The notes: generated by a model from the letters alone, not told the origin. A DNA stretch of 64,000 nucleotides from Sphingomonadaceae bacterium (GCA_027533105.1 JAPZTW010000002.1:434001-498000), one strand, 5' to 3'; shown: positions 26,304 to 35,673, counted from the stretch's first letter. A program made the numbers and translations.

Positions 26304-26843
26304 TTAGGCTTCGTTCAGCGACAGAGCGCCGGTCGCGGCGAGTTCGACTGGCTTCGCGGTTGCAGGCGCCGCCTTGTAGACCGGCCGGCGAACGGCAATG
26401 CAGCGGTCTTTGGCAATGCGGGTGATGGTCACGCCGTCGGACTGATTGCCGCCGAGTACATGAAAGGCGCCATAATCCTCGCCGATGTAGATCCCGACAT
26501 GGCCCGAAGTCTCCCCGCGCCGAAACACCAGCACATCGCCAAGCTGCGGCCTGGTGCTGCCATCCTTGCCGAAATTAACCCAGCTGCGCGCCCAGAGCGG
26601 CTGGGTCGGGAGCGTCTTGCCGGCACGCTTGGCGACAATAGCCACGAACAGCCCGCACCAGGGGATCTCGTCATGATTGTAGATCTTGGCGAGCCCCAGT
26701 TCCTTGGCCCAGCCCAGGATCACGGGATTATCGCCAGATCCCTGGACTTCTGCGGTGCCGTAAAGCTTGCGGGCTTCCGCCACCATCCTGGGAAGCGGCT
26801 GCAGGTCATCGATCCAGCCATAGGCCGGAGGCAAAGGGTTCAT
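26304..26843 (-). CDS. Endolysin-type cysteine peptidase (NlpC/P60-CHAP, TIGR02594-like)
   Basis: 179 residues. The catalytic Cys is in DEIPWCGLFVAI and the His in SGHVGIYIG, the order of CHAP/NlpC-P60 amidases and endopeptidases that cut peptidoglycan. The start is ATG 26843 with AGGAG 8 bases upstream; the frame is open to 26930. Predicted endolysin. Neighbours are a coiled-coil membrane protein (upstream) and a holin-like protein (downstream), which form the lysis module. Confidence 0.8.
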   Translation of the reverse strand: MNPLPPAYGWIDDLQPLPRMVAEARKLYGTAEVQGSGDNPVILGWAKELGLAKIYNHDEIPWCGLFVAIVAKRAGKTLPTQPLWARSWVNFGKDGSTRPQLGDVLVFRRGETSGHVGIYIGEDYGAFHVLGGNQSDGVTITRIAKDRCIAVRRPVYKAAPATAKPVELAATGALSLNEA

Positions 26844-26860
26844 GGGAATTCTCCTGAAGG

Positions 26861-27076
26861 TTAGCGGCCCGAAAAGCCCTTGATGGCCGCGAATATCACC
26901 GCGAGCGCGGTCACAAGGGTCGAGAGCCATTTGACGAAGCGGACAACGCCGGTCGCGGTATTCCAGGCATCGAGCAGGTCCTTGAGCTCCTTGCGCACAG
27001 CCTTGAGCTCCTCCTGAACGGCTTCGAGATCAGCCCGAATGAGGGCCATTTCGACGGCCGGATCCTGCTCAGACAT
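26861..27076 (-). CDS. Coiled-coil plus membrane helix protein of the lysis module
   Basis: 71 residues from ATG 27076: a charged coiled-coil (LEAVQEELKAVRKELKDLLDA) and a C-terminal membrane helix (FVKWLSTLVTALAVIFAAI). This layout resembles XhlA-type lysis proteins or a holin partner. It overlaps the end of the fibre gene upstream. No catalytic motif. Confidence 0.6.
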   Translation of the reverse strand: MSEQDPAVEMALIRADLEAVQEELKAVRKELKDLLDAWNTATGVVRFVKWLSTLVTALAVIFAAIKGFSGR

Positions 27077-28214
27077 TGGCGCCTCCACCGCTGACCAGCG
27101 CCTGCCCAGCTGCGCGAAGGCCGTCCACTTCATGCTTGAGTTCCGTGATGGCCTGAAACGCGAGGGCCGCCAGCTTGGCGTAGTCCACCGCAAGGAATCC
27201 GTCAGGCCGTGTGCGCACGGCAAGCGGGAAGACCTGCTCTACGTCTTGGGCGATCACGCCGAAGTCGGCCTTGCGCACGAACAAGCCATCTTCTCCGCCG
27301 CGGGCCTGCAGATGCGTTTCGTTCCAGTCGAACGCCTTACCGCCAATCGCGAGCACGATGCCGAGTGCTCCCTCGATCGGGCGGATATTTTCCTTGAGCC
27401 TGGCATCAGAGGCGAAGAAGGCAGTGACATCACCGGTGCTGCGGATTTCACCGGCCACGCCGGAAGCCGCAGTGCCGACACCGAGCGAGCCCAGCTGATA
27501 ATTGCCCGAAGTATTGAGCGCATTGGCCGTGCCGGCCACTGTCGCGGTGGTCGCTGTGTTGGAGCTTGCGGCATTGCCGCTGATCGAAATCCCCCAGGTG
27601 CCGGATGCGCCGATGCCGCTGCGTGAGGGAACATCGAGATTGGTGCGGGCATCGGCGCCGGTGCCAGCTCCAGTGCCGCCGGCAGCAATAGCGATTGTGC
27701 CGGTAAGCTTGGAGGCTGCGAGCGAGGTCAGCCATGCTGGGTCAGCGTAGCTCGAGGTCGAGAGCAGTGCCGCGCTCGACTGAGAGGGGGCGCTAAGACC
27801 GATCGTCCAGGCGGCATATGTTCCGCTCCCGCCAACAGCGGTCACATTGACCGTGAGCGCGCCGGTGCCGCTGGTGTAAGCCGTGATCTGGCCATGCATC
27901 CAGTTGGCAGGCGTCGCCGTGCTTGTCACCGTCACCCACTGCCCGACCACAAACGCCTTGCCGGTCTGGACAGTGAGCGCCTTTGTGCCGGTGCCGATAG
28001 CGAGCGAGGTCGTGCTGGTAGCACTGGTCCCGGGTGCATTGGTGGCGGTTGCCGCGCTTGCTGCCGCATTGCTGGCATAGCCATTTACTTCGCTGGCCAG
28101 CGAATTGGCTTCCGTAGCAAAGGTTGGCAGCGCCGAAAGGAAGGCATCGGCGCGCGCATTGAAATTTGTCGCGTCCGACCGGGTGGGCGGCGCGGGCAAG
28201 GCCGAGATGGGCAT
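27069..28214 (-). CDS. Tail fibre with S74 chaperone (second)
   Basis: 381 residues. The N-terminal part is a coiled region (RADAFLSALPTFATEANSLASEV) and Ala/Ser/Thr-rich beta segments (TGTKALTVQTGKAFVVGQWV). The C-terminal 110 residues are an S74-type chaperone: SDARLKENIRPIEGAL, GVIAQDVEQVFPLAV, VDYAKLAALAFQAITELKHE. It is not a copy of the 23036 fibre; the shafts differ and only the chaperone fold is shared. Between the distal tail protein gene and the lysis module. Confidence 0.85.
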   Translation of the reverse strand: MPISALPAPPTRSDATNFNARADAFLSALPTFATEANSLASEVNGYASNAAASAATATNAPGTSATSTTSLAIGTGTKALTVQTGKAFVVGQWVTVTSTATPANWMHGQITAYTSGTGALTVNVTAVGGSGTYAAWTIGLSAPSQSSAALLSTSSYADPAWLTSLAASKLTGTIAIAAGGTGAGTGADARTNLDVPSRSGIGASGTWGISISGNAASSNTATTATVAGTANALNTSGNYQLGSLGVGTAASGVAGEIRSTGDVTAFFASDARLKENIRPIEGALGIVLAIGGKAFDWNETHLQARGGEDGLFVRKADFGVIAQDVEQVFPLAVRTRPDGFLAVDYAKLAALAFQAITELKHEVDGLRAAGQALVSGGGANV

Positions 28215-28242
28215 GGCAGATCCTGCGCTGAGGGATGAGAAG

Positions 28243-29136
28243 TTAAGTGAGGCCTTCGATGGTCAGGCTGCAGTAGCTGACCGTGGGATAGGCAAGGTCG
28301 ATCGAGAATTCTTTGTAAAAGCCAAAGACGGTGAGGCTCTCGAAGCTTTCCGAACCAATCCAGAGCACTGGCGTCGCGCGGATTGAAGCGAGAGTCCTAT
28401 GAACGTCATCAAGCGCATCGGTTTGCATGACGACCCGGGCTGACATGCGCTTGGCGAAGGCGCGCTCGACCACCGAGGTCACCCCGAATTGGTCGGTTTC
28501 CTTGCGCGAATAGTCGATGATCCCGAGATCAACGCCATGCTCGGTATCGCCAATGTCAAACTGACGGCCCACCAGCAGGGTCCCGCATTTGACGGCGTCG
28601 GCCGGATTGTCCCGCGTCAGGGTCACAGTCAGGACCCCCGTCTCGTAAACGGGCACGTCAAGGAACAGCAGCCCGGTCTTTTTGCCAAGCGGCTCAAAGA
28701 ACCAGGCGAACCAGGTGTCGATCGCATTGCCGCCGATGTTGAAGCTCTGCGTCCGGCTGTAGATCTGATTACCAGAGACCGTGAGCGTAACGCTGGCACT
28801 CTCCGCCTCGATGTCGATCAGCGCGAGACCATCAGCAGCGCCCGGAGCAAGCACGACCTGCAGCGAACCGGTACGTGTGGTTGCCGTGCCCACGCGCGCA
28901 TCGAACATGGCCCAGCGGTTGGTCGGTCCCAAGTCGAGCCACTTGGTCGGATCAGTGGCCGGGTTCACGCCTGTAGATGCAGCCAGGGCTTCGTACTTGC
29001 GGTGCGTGGATGTCAGGATGACCCTGCTGCCCACCGCATAGGCCGTGCCGGCTGCCCAGACCGCGTAGTCGTTCTCCGGGGCCGTGCTGCTGGTCAGCAT
29101 GGCGTCGGTCAGCGTTGTCGGCCGGATCAGCTTCAT
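28243..29136 (-). CDS. Distal tail protein with carbohydrate-binding-like segment
   Basis: 297 residues, following the tape measure as distal tail/adaptor proteins usually do. A ChiC-like segment near the N-terminus (WAAGTAYAVGSRVILTSTHRKYEAL) is typical of phage and chitinase carbohydrate-binding units. The remainder is beta-rich (LQVVLAPGAADGLALIDIEAES, RQFDIGDTEHGVDLGIIDYS). ATG 29136 overlaps the tape-measure stop. I infer a baseplate/receptor-contact role. Confidence 0.6.
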   Translation of the reverse strand: MKLIRPTTLTDAMLTSSTAPENDYAVWAAGTAYAVGSRVILTSTHRKYEALAASTGVNPATDPTKWLDLGPTNRWAMFDARVGTATTRTGSLQVVLAPGAADGLALIDIEAESASVTLTVSGNQIYSRTQSFNIGGNAIDTWFAWFFEPLGKKTGLLFLDVPVYETGVLTVTLTRDNPADAVKCGTLLVGRQFDIGDTEHGVDLGIIDYSRKETDQFGVTSVVERAFAKRMSARVVMQTDALDDVHRTLASIRATPVLWIGSESFESLTVFGFYKEFSIDLAYPTVSYCSLTIEGLT

Positions 29137-32100
29137 GCCGCCGTCCTCACCGCTAGCGCATCACCGTCCGGGGTCACACGTTCGAGGATGCGGGCGGTCT
29201 TGCTGGTGCCGGAGGCAATGGTTGCAGAGGCGATGCGCTGCTCATCGCGAAGGTCGGAGAGCTCCTGTTTGAGCGACGCCAGCCCATCGATCAACACGGT
29301 CGCGCTGTCATTGGCCGACGTGGTCGCTGTTGCCGTCTGGGTGGAGGCAAACTGCTCCCACCAGCTGGGGCTGGTCGAAGCCGCCACAGTCGCCGCAGTA
29401 TCGGCTGGCAGCCCGGCCATCGCATTGATGATCGCCACCGTCTGCTCGAGGCTAGCTGCCGTCTGCCCCTGAATACGAGCGAGATCCTGCGCGGAGGTTG
29501 CAGCATCTGCGGCCGCATTGAGCAACGTCTGGCTGAGCCCAGGAAGCGACTTGGCTGCTTCCTGATCACCACTGCGGGCCGCAAGCGTTGCCGCGTTGAA
29601 CTCGGAAAGTGCCTGTGCGTATGTCTTGGCGCCGCCATCCATGCTGCCACGGATCCGGGCAACTTCCGCGAGCAGGCCGTCGGTGATCTGCGTCCAGGCC
29701 GAGCGGAGCTTCTCGGCGGCGGCGGCCGCTTCATCGGCGGCCTTCTGCTGGTCCTGCAGCGCCCAGATCTGTTCCTGCAACGCCCGGTTGCTTTCATCGA
29801 GCTGGGCCAGGTCGAGGGCGCGCAGGGCCGCTGTGTTACCTTGCAGTTCGAGCAGCTGGCGCTCGAGGCCAAGCCGCTCATCGACAATGGCCGCTGCACT
29901 GGCCGCATCCTGCGCCGCGCCGATCAGATCGGCAAAAGCAGGGGCCAGCTGGATCAGCGCAACATAGGCCGCGCGTCCGGCCTCGGTGGTAAGGTCCTGC
30001 GCATCGACCAGCGCGCGGAACCCCGCGATGCTGTCCGGAAGCGTCAGGCCGAGACTGCCGAAGACTTGCGTCATCTGCGCCGTCAGCGCAGCGGTCTGCT
30101 CGGCCTTGGTGTAGAAGAGCGAGAAGTAGTCGCTGGTAGCCGACGCCATGTCGCTTGCCGAACCGAAAAGGTCGAAGAGGTTCATCTTGGCCGCAAGGCT
30201 CAGACCCTCGACCGAAGTGCGGAGCAAGGAAAGCGAGGAGGTCACGGCCTCAATGCTGGAGGCAACCCGAACCAGCGTTTCGAAATAGCCTTCGCCGACT
30301 TGTCTAAACTGTTCGAGGCCCGGGATCGCTGCTCGCGCGATGTTGTCGGCAGCAGCCCCGAAGACAGCGGTCAGCTTCTCCTGGATCTGCTCGCCGGTAA
30401 GGCCTTTGAGATCAATCTTGCCGATGTTGACGACAAAGCCAGCGAGCCGCGACTGCACCGCATCCAGTGACATGCCCAAGGGCCCGGCTGCGGCCGAGAT
30501 GGCGTCATAGAAGCCCGAAAAGATCAGGCTGAACTGCTGCTCCAGTTCTGCGCTAGCCGCAGCATACTGGGTGGAATAGCTCGAGCCCACGCTGATCCCG
30601 AAGAACTTCTTCGTCTTCTTGATGTCGGTGTAATAGCTCGCATCAAAGCCGCTCGAGAGGATCGATCCCAGCGACTGCGTGCCGCCGTAGATGCCCTGCC
30701 CGATGATGCTGGTCTTGGTGCCAAAGAGCGCATTGACGATGCTGCCCAGGACCTTGCCGAGACCGCCCAGAAGCTTTGCACCGAGGAACCCAATAGCCGC
30801 ACCGATCGGCCCGGCAATGGCAAGACCGATGCCCGCACCAATCAGCGAACCGGTCTTGCCGCCAACAAAGTTCGAGACGCCAGTGAGCGCCGAGGTCAGG
30901 CCGCCAAGAATACCTGTCGCCTTGGTCCCGGTCTGGATCCCTGCTGCGGAGGCATCAAAGCCATTGGTGCGGATGATGAGATTGGTGAGTCCGCCGATAT
31001 TGGCCTCGATGTTCTTCAGCGAAGCCAGCATGGCGGCGGAATAGCGCATGGTGAGCGTGTCGACCTCGCGCAGGTGGTCGATCGACTTGGCAATGCTCTC
31101 GGACTTCGCCGTGCTGTCGCCAAACACCGTGCCGGTCCCGTCGTTGGTGACGGGCGGCTTGGCAGAGCCGCCGAACGCCCCGGAGATGGCAACACCCAGC
31201 GAAGCGATGACACCTGCCGTGACGGCGCCGGCAGCAATGTTGAGCGGGAAAGGAAGCGAGCGGATAGCGTTCACCACCGCTTCGACCGCCTTGATACCGG
31301 TCGTGATAATCGAATTGCCCTGTTCGACACCGGCGCGTGCGGTATCCGAGGCTGCCATCGCGGCATCGCTGGTGACCTTGGCAGCGGTTTGCGCACCAAT
31401 GAGGCCGATCTTCACTGCGGCATTCTTGATCGCGATAGCGAGCTCGAAGGCGCGGAAGACCTTCTCGGCCGCCAGCATCGCCTTGTAACCGTCCGAGCCT
31501 TCCTCGAAGAACCCCTTCGCTGCGGAAGCCAGATTGCCATAGTGGTTGATCTCGGCCGAGGCTTGGGCAGCGCGCGCGTCAGCATACTGGAACGAGATCT
31601 TGCCGTATTCGCGCTCCGCGTCTGCGGCTCGCTTGGCAGCTGCTGCCTGGGTCGAGGCAAAGCGCGTGATCTCCACAGTGATGCCGCCGATCGCGCCGCC
31701 GACCGAGCCGAAGGCATCGGCCATGTTGCTTGCGGCTGCCTGCGTTGCCGAGACCATGTCCTCAAGGCTCTGCAGGAACTGTTCCTGTTCCTTCACCTGA
31801 AAGTCGTGCTCGATGAGCGCGGTCTTGGCGGCCCGGTATCGCTCCCAGGCGGCTGCACCGCGTTCGAGCACGATCTGCTCCTTTTCGGCTTCAAGGTTCG
31901 CCAGTTCCTGGGCCTTGGTGGATTTGCCGAGCATCGTGACCTGCAGCTCGAGCGGGGCGACCGTATTCTTGATGAACTCCTTCTCGGCCTGTGCCTTCGT
32001 GGCCTTTTCCCAGGCTTCGCCTGCCTCAAGGATCGCGATACGCGCTTCGTCGGTCGGCGCCTTGAGGGCGGCCATCGCCACTTCCATGCGCTTGATCTCG

Positions 32101-33323
32101 ATCGGGGTCTTGCCGATCTTGGCGGTCTCGAGCTCGAGGTTGCGGGCAAAATCCTGTGCGGCCTTCAGCGCCTTTTCCGCTTCGGTGGTCTTGGGGCCTT
32201 TGGCGGTCTTGCCCGCCTTGTCGCCCCGGATCTCGTCAGCTTTGGCGGCAAGCCGGGCCTTGGCGGCAGCGATAGTGTTCTCACGCCACTTGGCTGAGAA
32301 GCTGTCCATCATCGACATGGCATCGCCAAAGGCAGCGGAGAATTCGCTCTGGATTTGGCCGGCCATGCGCGCGGTCGAGCCGGCAAAGCTGTTTTCCATG
32401 CGCGGCAGGGCAACACTCTCGACGCGCGAAATTGTTGTTAGGCCCACGCGGTCGAGAAGCGGGTTCACCCGGTCGACGAGCCAGTTGATGGCGGCGATGG
32501 CCTTGTTCGCCATGAACTCAACGCCGCTGATGGCCAGGTTTGCTGCCCCAACGGCCGCTTCGCCGATGACACCGGGGAGCGAGGACCAGAGGATCTTGAT
32601 CGCGCCGAACCCGCCGACCCAGCCTGCGTAGATGAAGGCGATGGCGTATTTGCCAACCTGCATGATCGCGTCGAACGCGGTCACTGCCCAGTCCTTGAGG
32701 GTCGAGAACACCGAGCCGAGGCTGAGCCCATCCGAGACCGTATTCCAGAGGCCCTTCATGGTATCGCCAACGGTGATCCCGACGGGTCCGAGCTTCTCCA
32801 TTTCCTTCTTGGTGAGGCCGAGGCTTTGGGCGTATTTGTCGAGCTCGCCGGTCTGCTTGACGCTGGACTGGAACATCTTGAACGCGCCGAACGCCAGCGC
32901 TGCCGCAGCGGCGGCGGCCAGCAGGTATGGGTTGGTAAGCGCGGCGGCAGCTGAACTAGCGGCAAGCCCAACCAGCGCCCGCGCCATGCCGCCGATGCCC
33001 ATGCCCGCCTGCATGCTGATCTGACTGATCTGGGTTCCCTGCTGCATGAATACGGTCAGCGGCTTTTGGCCCGAGAACAGGCCGACGACCATGTCATTGA
33101 GCTGGAAGACGAGGTTCTGCATATGGTGGCTGGCAAGTTTGGCTGAGCCGCCCATGCGGGTGAGCCCGCCGCCACCTGCCGATCCCAGCGCCTTGTCTGC
33201 ACGCGTGGCGGACTCTGCGATGTCGCCCATGGCGCCTGCCACCGACCGCTTCATGTCAGCCATCTCCTTCTGCAGACGCGCGACATTGGTGATGAGCTCA
33301 ATCTCGAGGGTGCCGGCCTTCAT
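29133..33323 (-). CDS. Tail tape measure protein
   Basis: 1396 residues. N-terminus LEIELITNVARLQKEMADMK is the start of the lambda-like tape measure domain. Long Ala-rich coiled-coil stretches follow, two central hydrophobic segments (GGMARALVGLAASSAAAA; FVGGKTGSLIGAGIGLAIAG near 875), and a C-terminal helical region. Length sets tail length, here about a 200-nm class siphovirus tail by the usual residue-to-length ratio. Starts inside the stop of the GT chaperone frame (ATGA at 33323). Confidence 0.9.
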   Translation of the reverse strand: MKAGTLEIELITNVARLQKEMADMKRSVAGAMGDIAESATRADKALGSAGGGGLTRMGGSAKLASHHMQNLVFQLNDMVVGLFSGQKPLTVFMQQGTQISQISMQAGMGIGGMARALVGLAASSAAAALTNPYLLAAAAAAALAFGAFKMFQSSVKQTGELDKYAQSLGLTKKEMEKLGPVGITVGDTMKGLWNTVSDGLSLGSVFSTLKDWAVTAFDAIMQVGKYAIAFIYAGWVGGFGAIKILWSSLPGVIGEAAVGAANLAISGVEFMANKAIAAINWLVDRVNPLLDRVGLTTISRVESVALPRMENSFAGSTARMAGQIQSEFSAAFGDAMSMMDSFSAKWRENTIAAAKARLAAKADEIRGDKAGKTAKGPKTTEAEKALKAAQDFARNLELETAKIGKTPIEIKRMEVAMAALKAPTDEARIAILEAGEAWEKATKAQAEKEFIKNTVAPLELQVTMLGKSTKAQELANLEAEKEQIVLERGAAAWERYRAAKTALIEHDFQVKEQEQFLQSLEDMVSATQAAASNMADAFGSVGGAIGGITVEITRFASTQAAAAKRAADAEREYGKISFQYADARAAQASAEINHYGNLASAAKGFFEEGSDGYKAMLAAEKVFRAFELAIAIKNAAVKIGLIGAQTAAKVTSDAAMAASDTARAGVEQGNSIITTGIKAVEAVVNAIRSLPFPLNIAAGAVTAGVIASLGVAISGAFGGSAKPPVTNDGTGTVFGDSTAKSESIAKSIDHLREVDTLTMRYSAAMLASLKNIEANIGGLTNLIIRTNGFDASAAGIQTGTKATGILGGLTSALTGVSNFVGGKTGSLIGAGIGLAIAGPIGAAIGFLGAKLLGGLGKVLGSIVNALFGTKTSIIGQGIYGGTQSLGSILSSGFDASYYTDIKKTKKFFGISVGSSYSTQYAAASAELEQQFSLIFSGFYDAISAAAGPLGMSLDAVQSRLAGFVVNIGKIDLKGLTGEQIQEKLTAVFGAAADNIARAAIPGLEQFRQVGEGYFETLVRVASSIEAVTSSLSLLRTSVEGLSLAAKMNLFDLFGSASDMASATSDYFSLFYTKAEQTAALTAQMTQVFGSLGLTLPDSIAGFRALVDAQDLTTEAGRAAYVALIQLAPAFADLIGAAQDAASAAAIVDERLGLERQLLELQGNTAALRALDLAQLDESNRALQEQIWALQDQQKAADEAAAAAEKLRSAWTQITDGLLAEVARIRGSMDGGAKTYAQALSEFNAATLAARSGDQEAAKSLPGLSQTLLNAAADAATSAQDLARIQGQTAASLEQTVAIINAMAGLPADTAATVAASTSPSWWEQFASTQTATATTSANDSATVLIDGLASLKQELSDLRDEQRIASATIASGTSKTARILERVTPDGDALAVRTAA

Positions 33324-34191
33324 GGGTTTGGCTCCTTCGGGATGATGAGCGCCCGGAAGGCGTTGGTGACTTTCCGGGACACTTCATCGCGGTTGAGGCT
33401 GGACGTTGCCGTCCATGGCGGCGGACAATCGGGCTCACGGGCCCGTACCGTCTCGGCGACAAAGTCGACCGAGAGGCGGCGCAGGAGCCGCGTTGTCCAG
33501 GGCGGGAGATCTATTCCGGAGCAGTGCTGCCAGTGATCGATCGATGCCCATGAGATGGGCACCGGCCCCATGGCTCCGGCTTCGCTCGGCCCAAGATCCA
33601 TCAGGTGGTCGATGATCCACGGCGTGCGGATCGGCGGCATATCGGGTGTGAGGTCGTCCACTGCCATGCGCTGCATGCGGGTCAGCGGTTCGGGATCGGG
33701 GTCTGCGCGGCCTTTACTGCTGCTGCGAGGCTTGGGCGCAGTGCCGAGCCACGCCAATTGCCGGACGTAGAGGCTCAGCTCTCTACCGAGCTCTTCGTAA
33801 AATTTGCCCAGTCATTGATGTGGGCGGCAACCTGGGCAGCAATGAACCCAATCGAGGGGTCAGCATAGGCCTTGCGGAACAGCTCCTGGCCTTCGAGGCC
33901 GTCGGCTGGCGGATAGGCAAAGCCGTTGAAGCTGACCGTGCAGGCGGCGAGGAAATCAGCCTGTTCAGCAAGCTTTTCCTCGGCGGTCTGGTCCATCTTC
34001 CCGCGCTTCTTGATCTTGTCCATCAGCTGGTTCTGCTGACGCTGCTGCGCGCGCTGATAGACCTTCGTGCCCGGGCCGTAGACCGTGATTGTTAGCCGCT
34101 TGCCTTTGTCGTCAAAGAGCGGGGCATCATCGCCGCCGACGAGCTCAACGATCGAAGTCTCGGTGGCGGCAAGCTTGGTGATGTCAAACAT
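33320..34191 (-). CDS. Tail assembly chaperone GT (made by -1 frameshift)
   Basis: The upstream G gene (zero frame, ATG 34191) runs to TGA 33775. At 33805-33799 the sequence A_AAT_TTT allows the ribosome to slip back one base; the new frame then stays open to 33320, giving 131 + 159 = 290 residues. The T-frame part contains YEELGRELSLYVRQLAWLG and PPWTATSSLNRDEVSRKV. In the T frame a TGA stop lies at 33814-33812 just before the site and there is no ATG or GTG between, only TTG 33757. This is the gene layout of lambda G/GT and many siphophages, placed directly before the tape measure. Confidence 0.75.
33775..34191 (-). CDS. Tail assembly chaperone G (zero frame)
   Basis: 138 residues, soluble and helical, with a C-terminal NFTKSSVES ending after the slippery codon pair. 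Position between the tube protein and the tape measure and the size match lambda-gpG-like chaperones that coat the tape measure. The longer GT product shares its first 131 residues. Most ribosomes are expected to end here. Confidence 0.75.
   Translation of the reverse strand: MFDITKLAATETSIVELVGGDDAPLFDDKGKRLTITVYGPGTKVYQRAQQRQQNQLMDKIKKRGKMDQTAEEKLAEQADFLAACTVSFNGFAYPPADGLEGQELFRKAYADPSIGFIAAQVAAHINDWANFTKSSVES
33799..33805 (-). promoter_or_regulatory. Slippery heptamer A_AAT_TTT for programmed -1 frameshift
   Basis: AAATTTT read leftward at 33805-33799 in the phase A_AAT_TTT, i.e. XXXYYYZ, at codons 130-131 of the G gene. Both tRNAs can re-pair after slipping to AAA_TTT. The -1 frame opens only a few codons upstream. 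No downstream stem-loop was worked out. Confidence 0.75.
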
Positions 34192-34218
34192 GGAATGTCT
34201 CCGTCAGGGTGTCAGGGA

Positions 34219-34680
34219 TCAGGGCGCCAGAACTTCGACAATGCCCACACCAGCGGAGTTGGTGGTTAGTTCGAGGGTCACAGTGGCGGTGGTGATCTGG
34301 TCGACCGAACCGACATTGACCTTGAAGCTCATGACTTGCGCCTGGAAGTAGTACTTGTCGCCGTTCTGGGTGGTGACGAGGAAGCTGTGGTCGCTGTCTG
34401 AGAGCGAGGCGGACTTAAGCAGGATCTGACCGGCATCGTCGGTGTCGAGGCCGAGCTGGATCGTCATCGTACCCTGGTTGAAGCTGCCCTTCTTCTTGAC
34501 CACGCCGCGGCTACCGACGGGATTGAAGGTAACGAGATTGAACTCGCGGCCGAACTCGCCAAGGTCGGATACTTCGCCGACCACAGTCATGGTCAGCGCA
34601 TTGTAGCCGGTGGCGTCAAAAGTCGCAGGGGTAGAGGCCGACACCTTCAAGGTGGTGCCGGCGGAAGTCCGAACGGTCAT
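34219..34680 (-). CDS. Major tail tube protein
   Basis: 153 residues, beta-rich with TVRTSAGTTLKVSASTPATFDATGY, VGEVSDLGEFGREFNLVTFNPV and KGSFNQGTMTIQLGLDTDD. The order T-x-K-V-S-x-S-x-P-A-T-x-D and the central loop are typical of siphophage tube proteins that stack into the tail tube. Gene sits after the terminator-like protein gene and before the chaperones. Confidence 0.85.
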   Translation of the reverse strand: MTVRTSAGTTLKVSASTPATFDATGYNALTMTVVGEVSDLGEFGREFNLVTFNPVGSRGVVKKKGSFNQGTMTIQLGLDTDDAGQILLKSASLSDSDHSFLVTTQNGDKYYFQAQVMSFKVNVGSVDQITTATVTLELTTNSAGVGIVEVLAP

Positions 34681-34708
34681 GGCATTAGGTCCTTATGAAG
34701 GTGAGGCT

Positions 34709-35113
34709 TCAACGTGCCTCGTTGAATGAGACGCGGAAGTCCTGCGTCTGCATGTGGATGCCGGTCTCCTCGTCGAGGAAATCAGGACCGGCGGAATCTG
34801 TGTGAACGGTGACATCGCTGACCCCGTTGATTTGGGGCATGCGATCCGCAGCGGCCGCGCGGATGGCGGCAAGAATGGCTTTGGCCTCCGGATATGCCCG
34901 CGCCAGCACGGTCACCTGCACCCGTTCAGTCACCCGGCGTTTGGGCCCCGGCGACGGCACGTTTCGGTCGACGCTGCCGATGCTCATCAGGGCGATGGCG
35001 GGCATCGCAGTGCCCTGCGGAAGGGTGCCTGCGGCCATTCTCTCGGGCGGCACAAGCGCCGTGACGCGCAAGTCACCCACCAAAAGGCTGCGCACCGCAA
35101 TCACGCCGTTCAT
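34709..35113 (-). CDS. Tail completion/terminator protein (DUF3168 type)
   Basis: 134 residues: AVRSLLVGDLRVTALVPPERM, PGPKRRVTERVQVTVLARAYPEA, SVDRNVPSPGP. These match the tail-terminator fold of the HK97 gp10/lambda U neighbourhood (DUF3168), which caps the tail tube. ATG 35113 overlaps the preceding stop. Assigned from position and fold-like motifs. Confidence 0.65.
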   Translation of the reverse strand: MNGVIAVRSLLVGDLRVTALVPPERMAAGTLPQGTAMPAIALMSIGSVDRNVPSPGPKRRVTERVQVTVLARAYPEAKAILAAIRAAAADRMPQINGVSDVTVHTDSAGPDFLDEETGIHMQTQDFRVSFNEAR

Positions 35114-35673
35114 TCGTCATCGACCTCGAGCGCGGGCGCCTTGAGATCGCCGATCTGGACCCGGTGGGCGATGTAGGCGCCCATCGCGGTAACCGCTTCC
35201 TCGGCTTTCTGCTCCAGCGCGGGGCGCAGGAAGGGTTTTGCGGCATGCCCCGGGTGCATGACCACAGGACCGACGAAATTCTCGCCGATCTTGAGGCTGC
35301 CGCGCTTCAGCATCTTGTTCATCGTGCCGATGCTGACCCTGCGCGGACCGTGGCGGGTTTCACGAACCGGCGTATCGGCGTCGGACACCGAGATCAGGTG
35401 GGGCGCGACGCCATATTCGATGAAGAGCCCGAGATAGGAGCCTTTCCCCCGCAGCTTGACGTAAGAAGAGAGCTTCGCGCCGTCCGTCCGGGTGCCGATC
35501 CCGATAGCACGCTTCAGCTGCCCGGTCTTCACCGGCACATTGGCCTTGGCCTGCTGCTGGATCACCTTTGCGCCTGCACGCAATCCGCCCCGGATGACGT
35601 TGCGCTCGAGGTTTTTGGGAAGCTGATCGAGTAATTGCAGCAATTCCGGACCGCCTTTGAGCCTGAAGGTCAT
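35110..35673 (-). CDS. HK97 gp10-like tail protein
   Basis: 187 residues with LKGGPELLQLLDQLPKNLER, RGGLRAGAKVIQQQAKANVPVKTGQLKRA and HPGHAAKPFLRPALEQ, the hallmark of HK97-gp10 family head-tail joining proteins. Overlaps both neighbours by 4 bases, in the usual connector-gp10-terminator order. Confidence 0.85.
   Translation of the reverse strand: MTFRLKGGPELLQLLDQLPKNLERNVIRGGLRAGAKVIQQQAKANVPVKTGQLKRAIGIGTRTDGAKLSSYVKLRGKGSYLGLFIEYGVAPHLISVSDADTPVRETRHGPRRVSIGTMNKMLKRGSLKIGENFVGPVVMHPGHAAKPFLRPALEQKAEEAVTAMGAYIAHRVQIGDLKAPALEVDDE

Noticed and set aside
30500..31300. Possible second gene inside the tape-measure gene
   Set aside because: Only antisense or out-of-frame open stretches; the 1396-codon frame is continuous.
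31074..32297. 407-codon open frame opposite the tape measure
   Set aside because: Shadow of a long repetitive gene; no ribosome-binding site or domain.
33320..33757. A separate gene starting at TTG 33757
   Set aside because: The frame is explained better as the T part of a frameshift product; there is no ribosome-binding site and the preceding codons already look like the protein.
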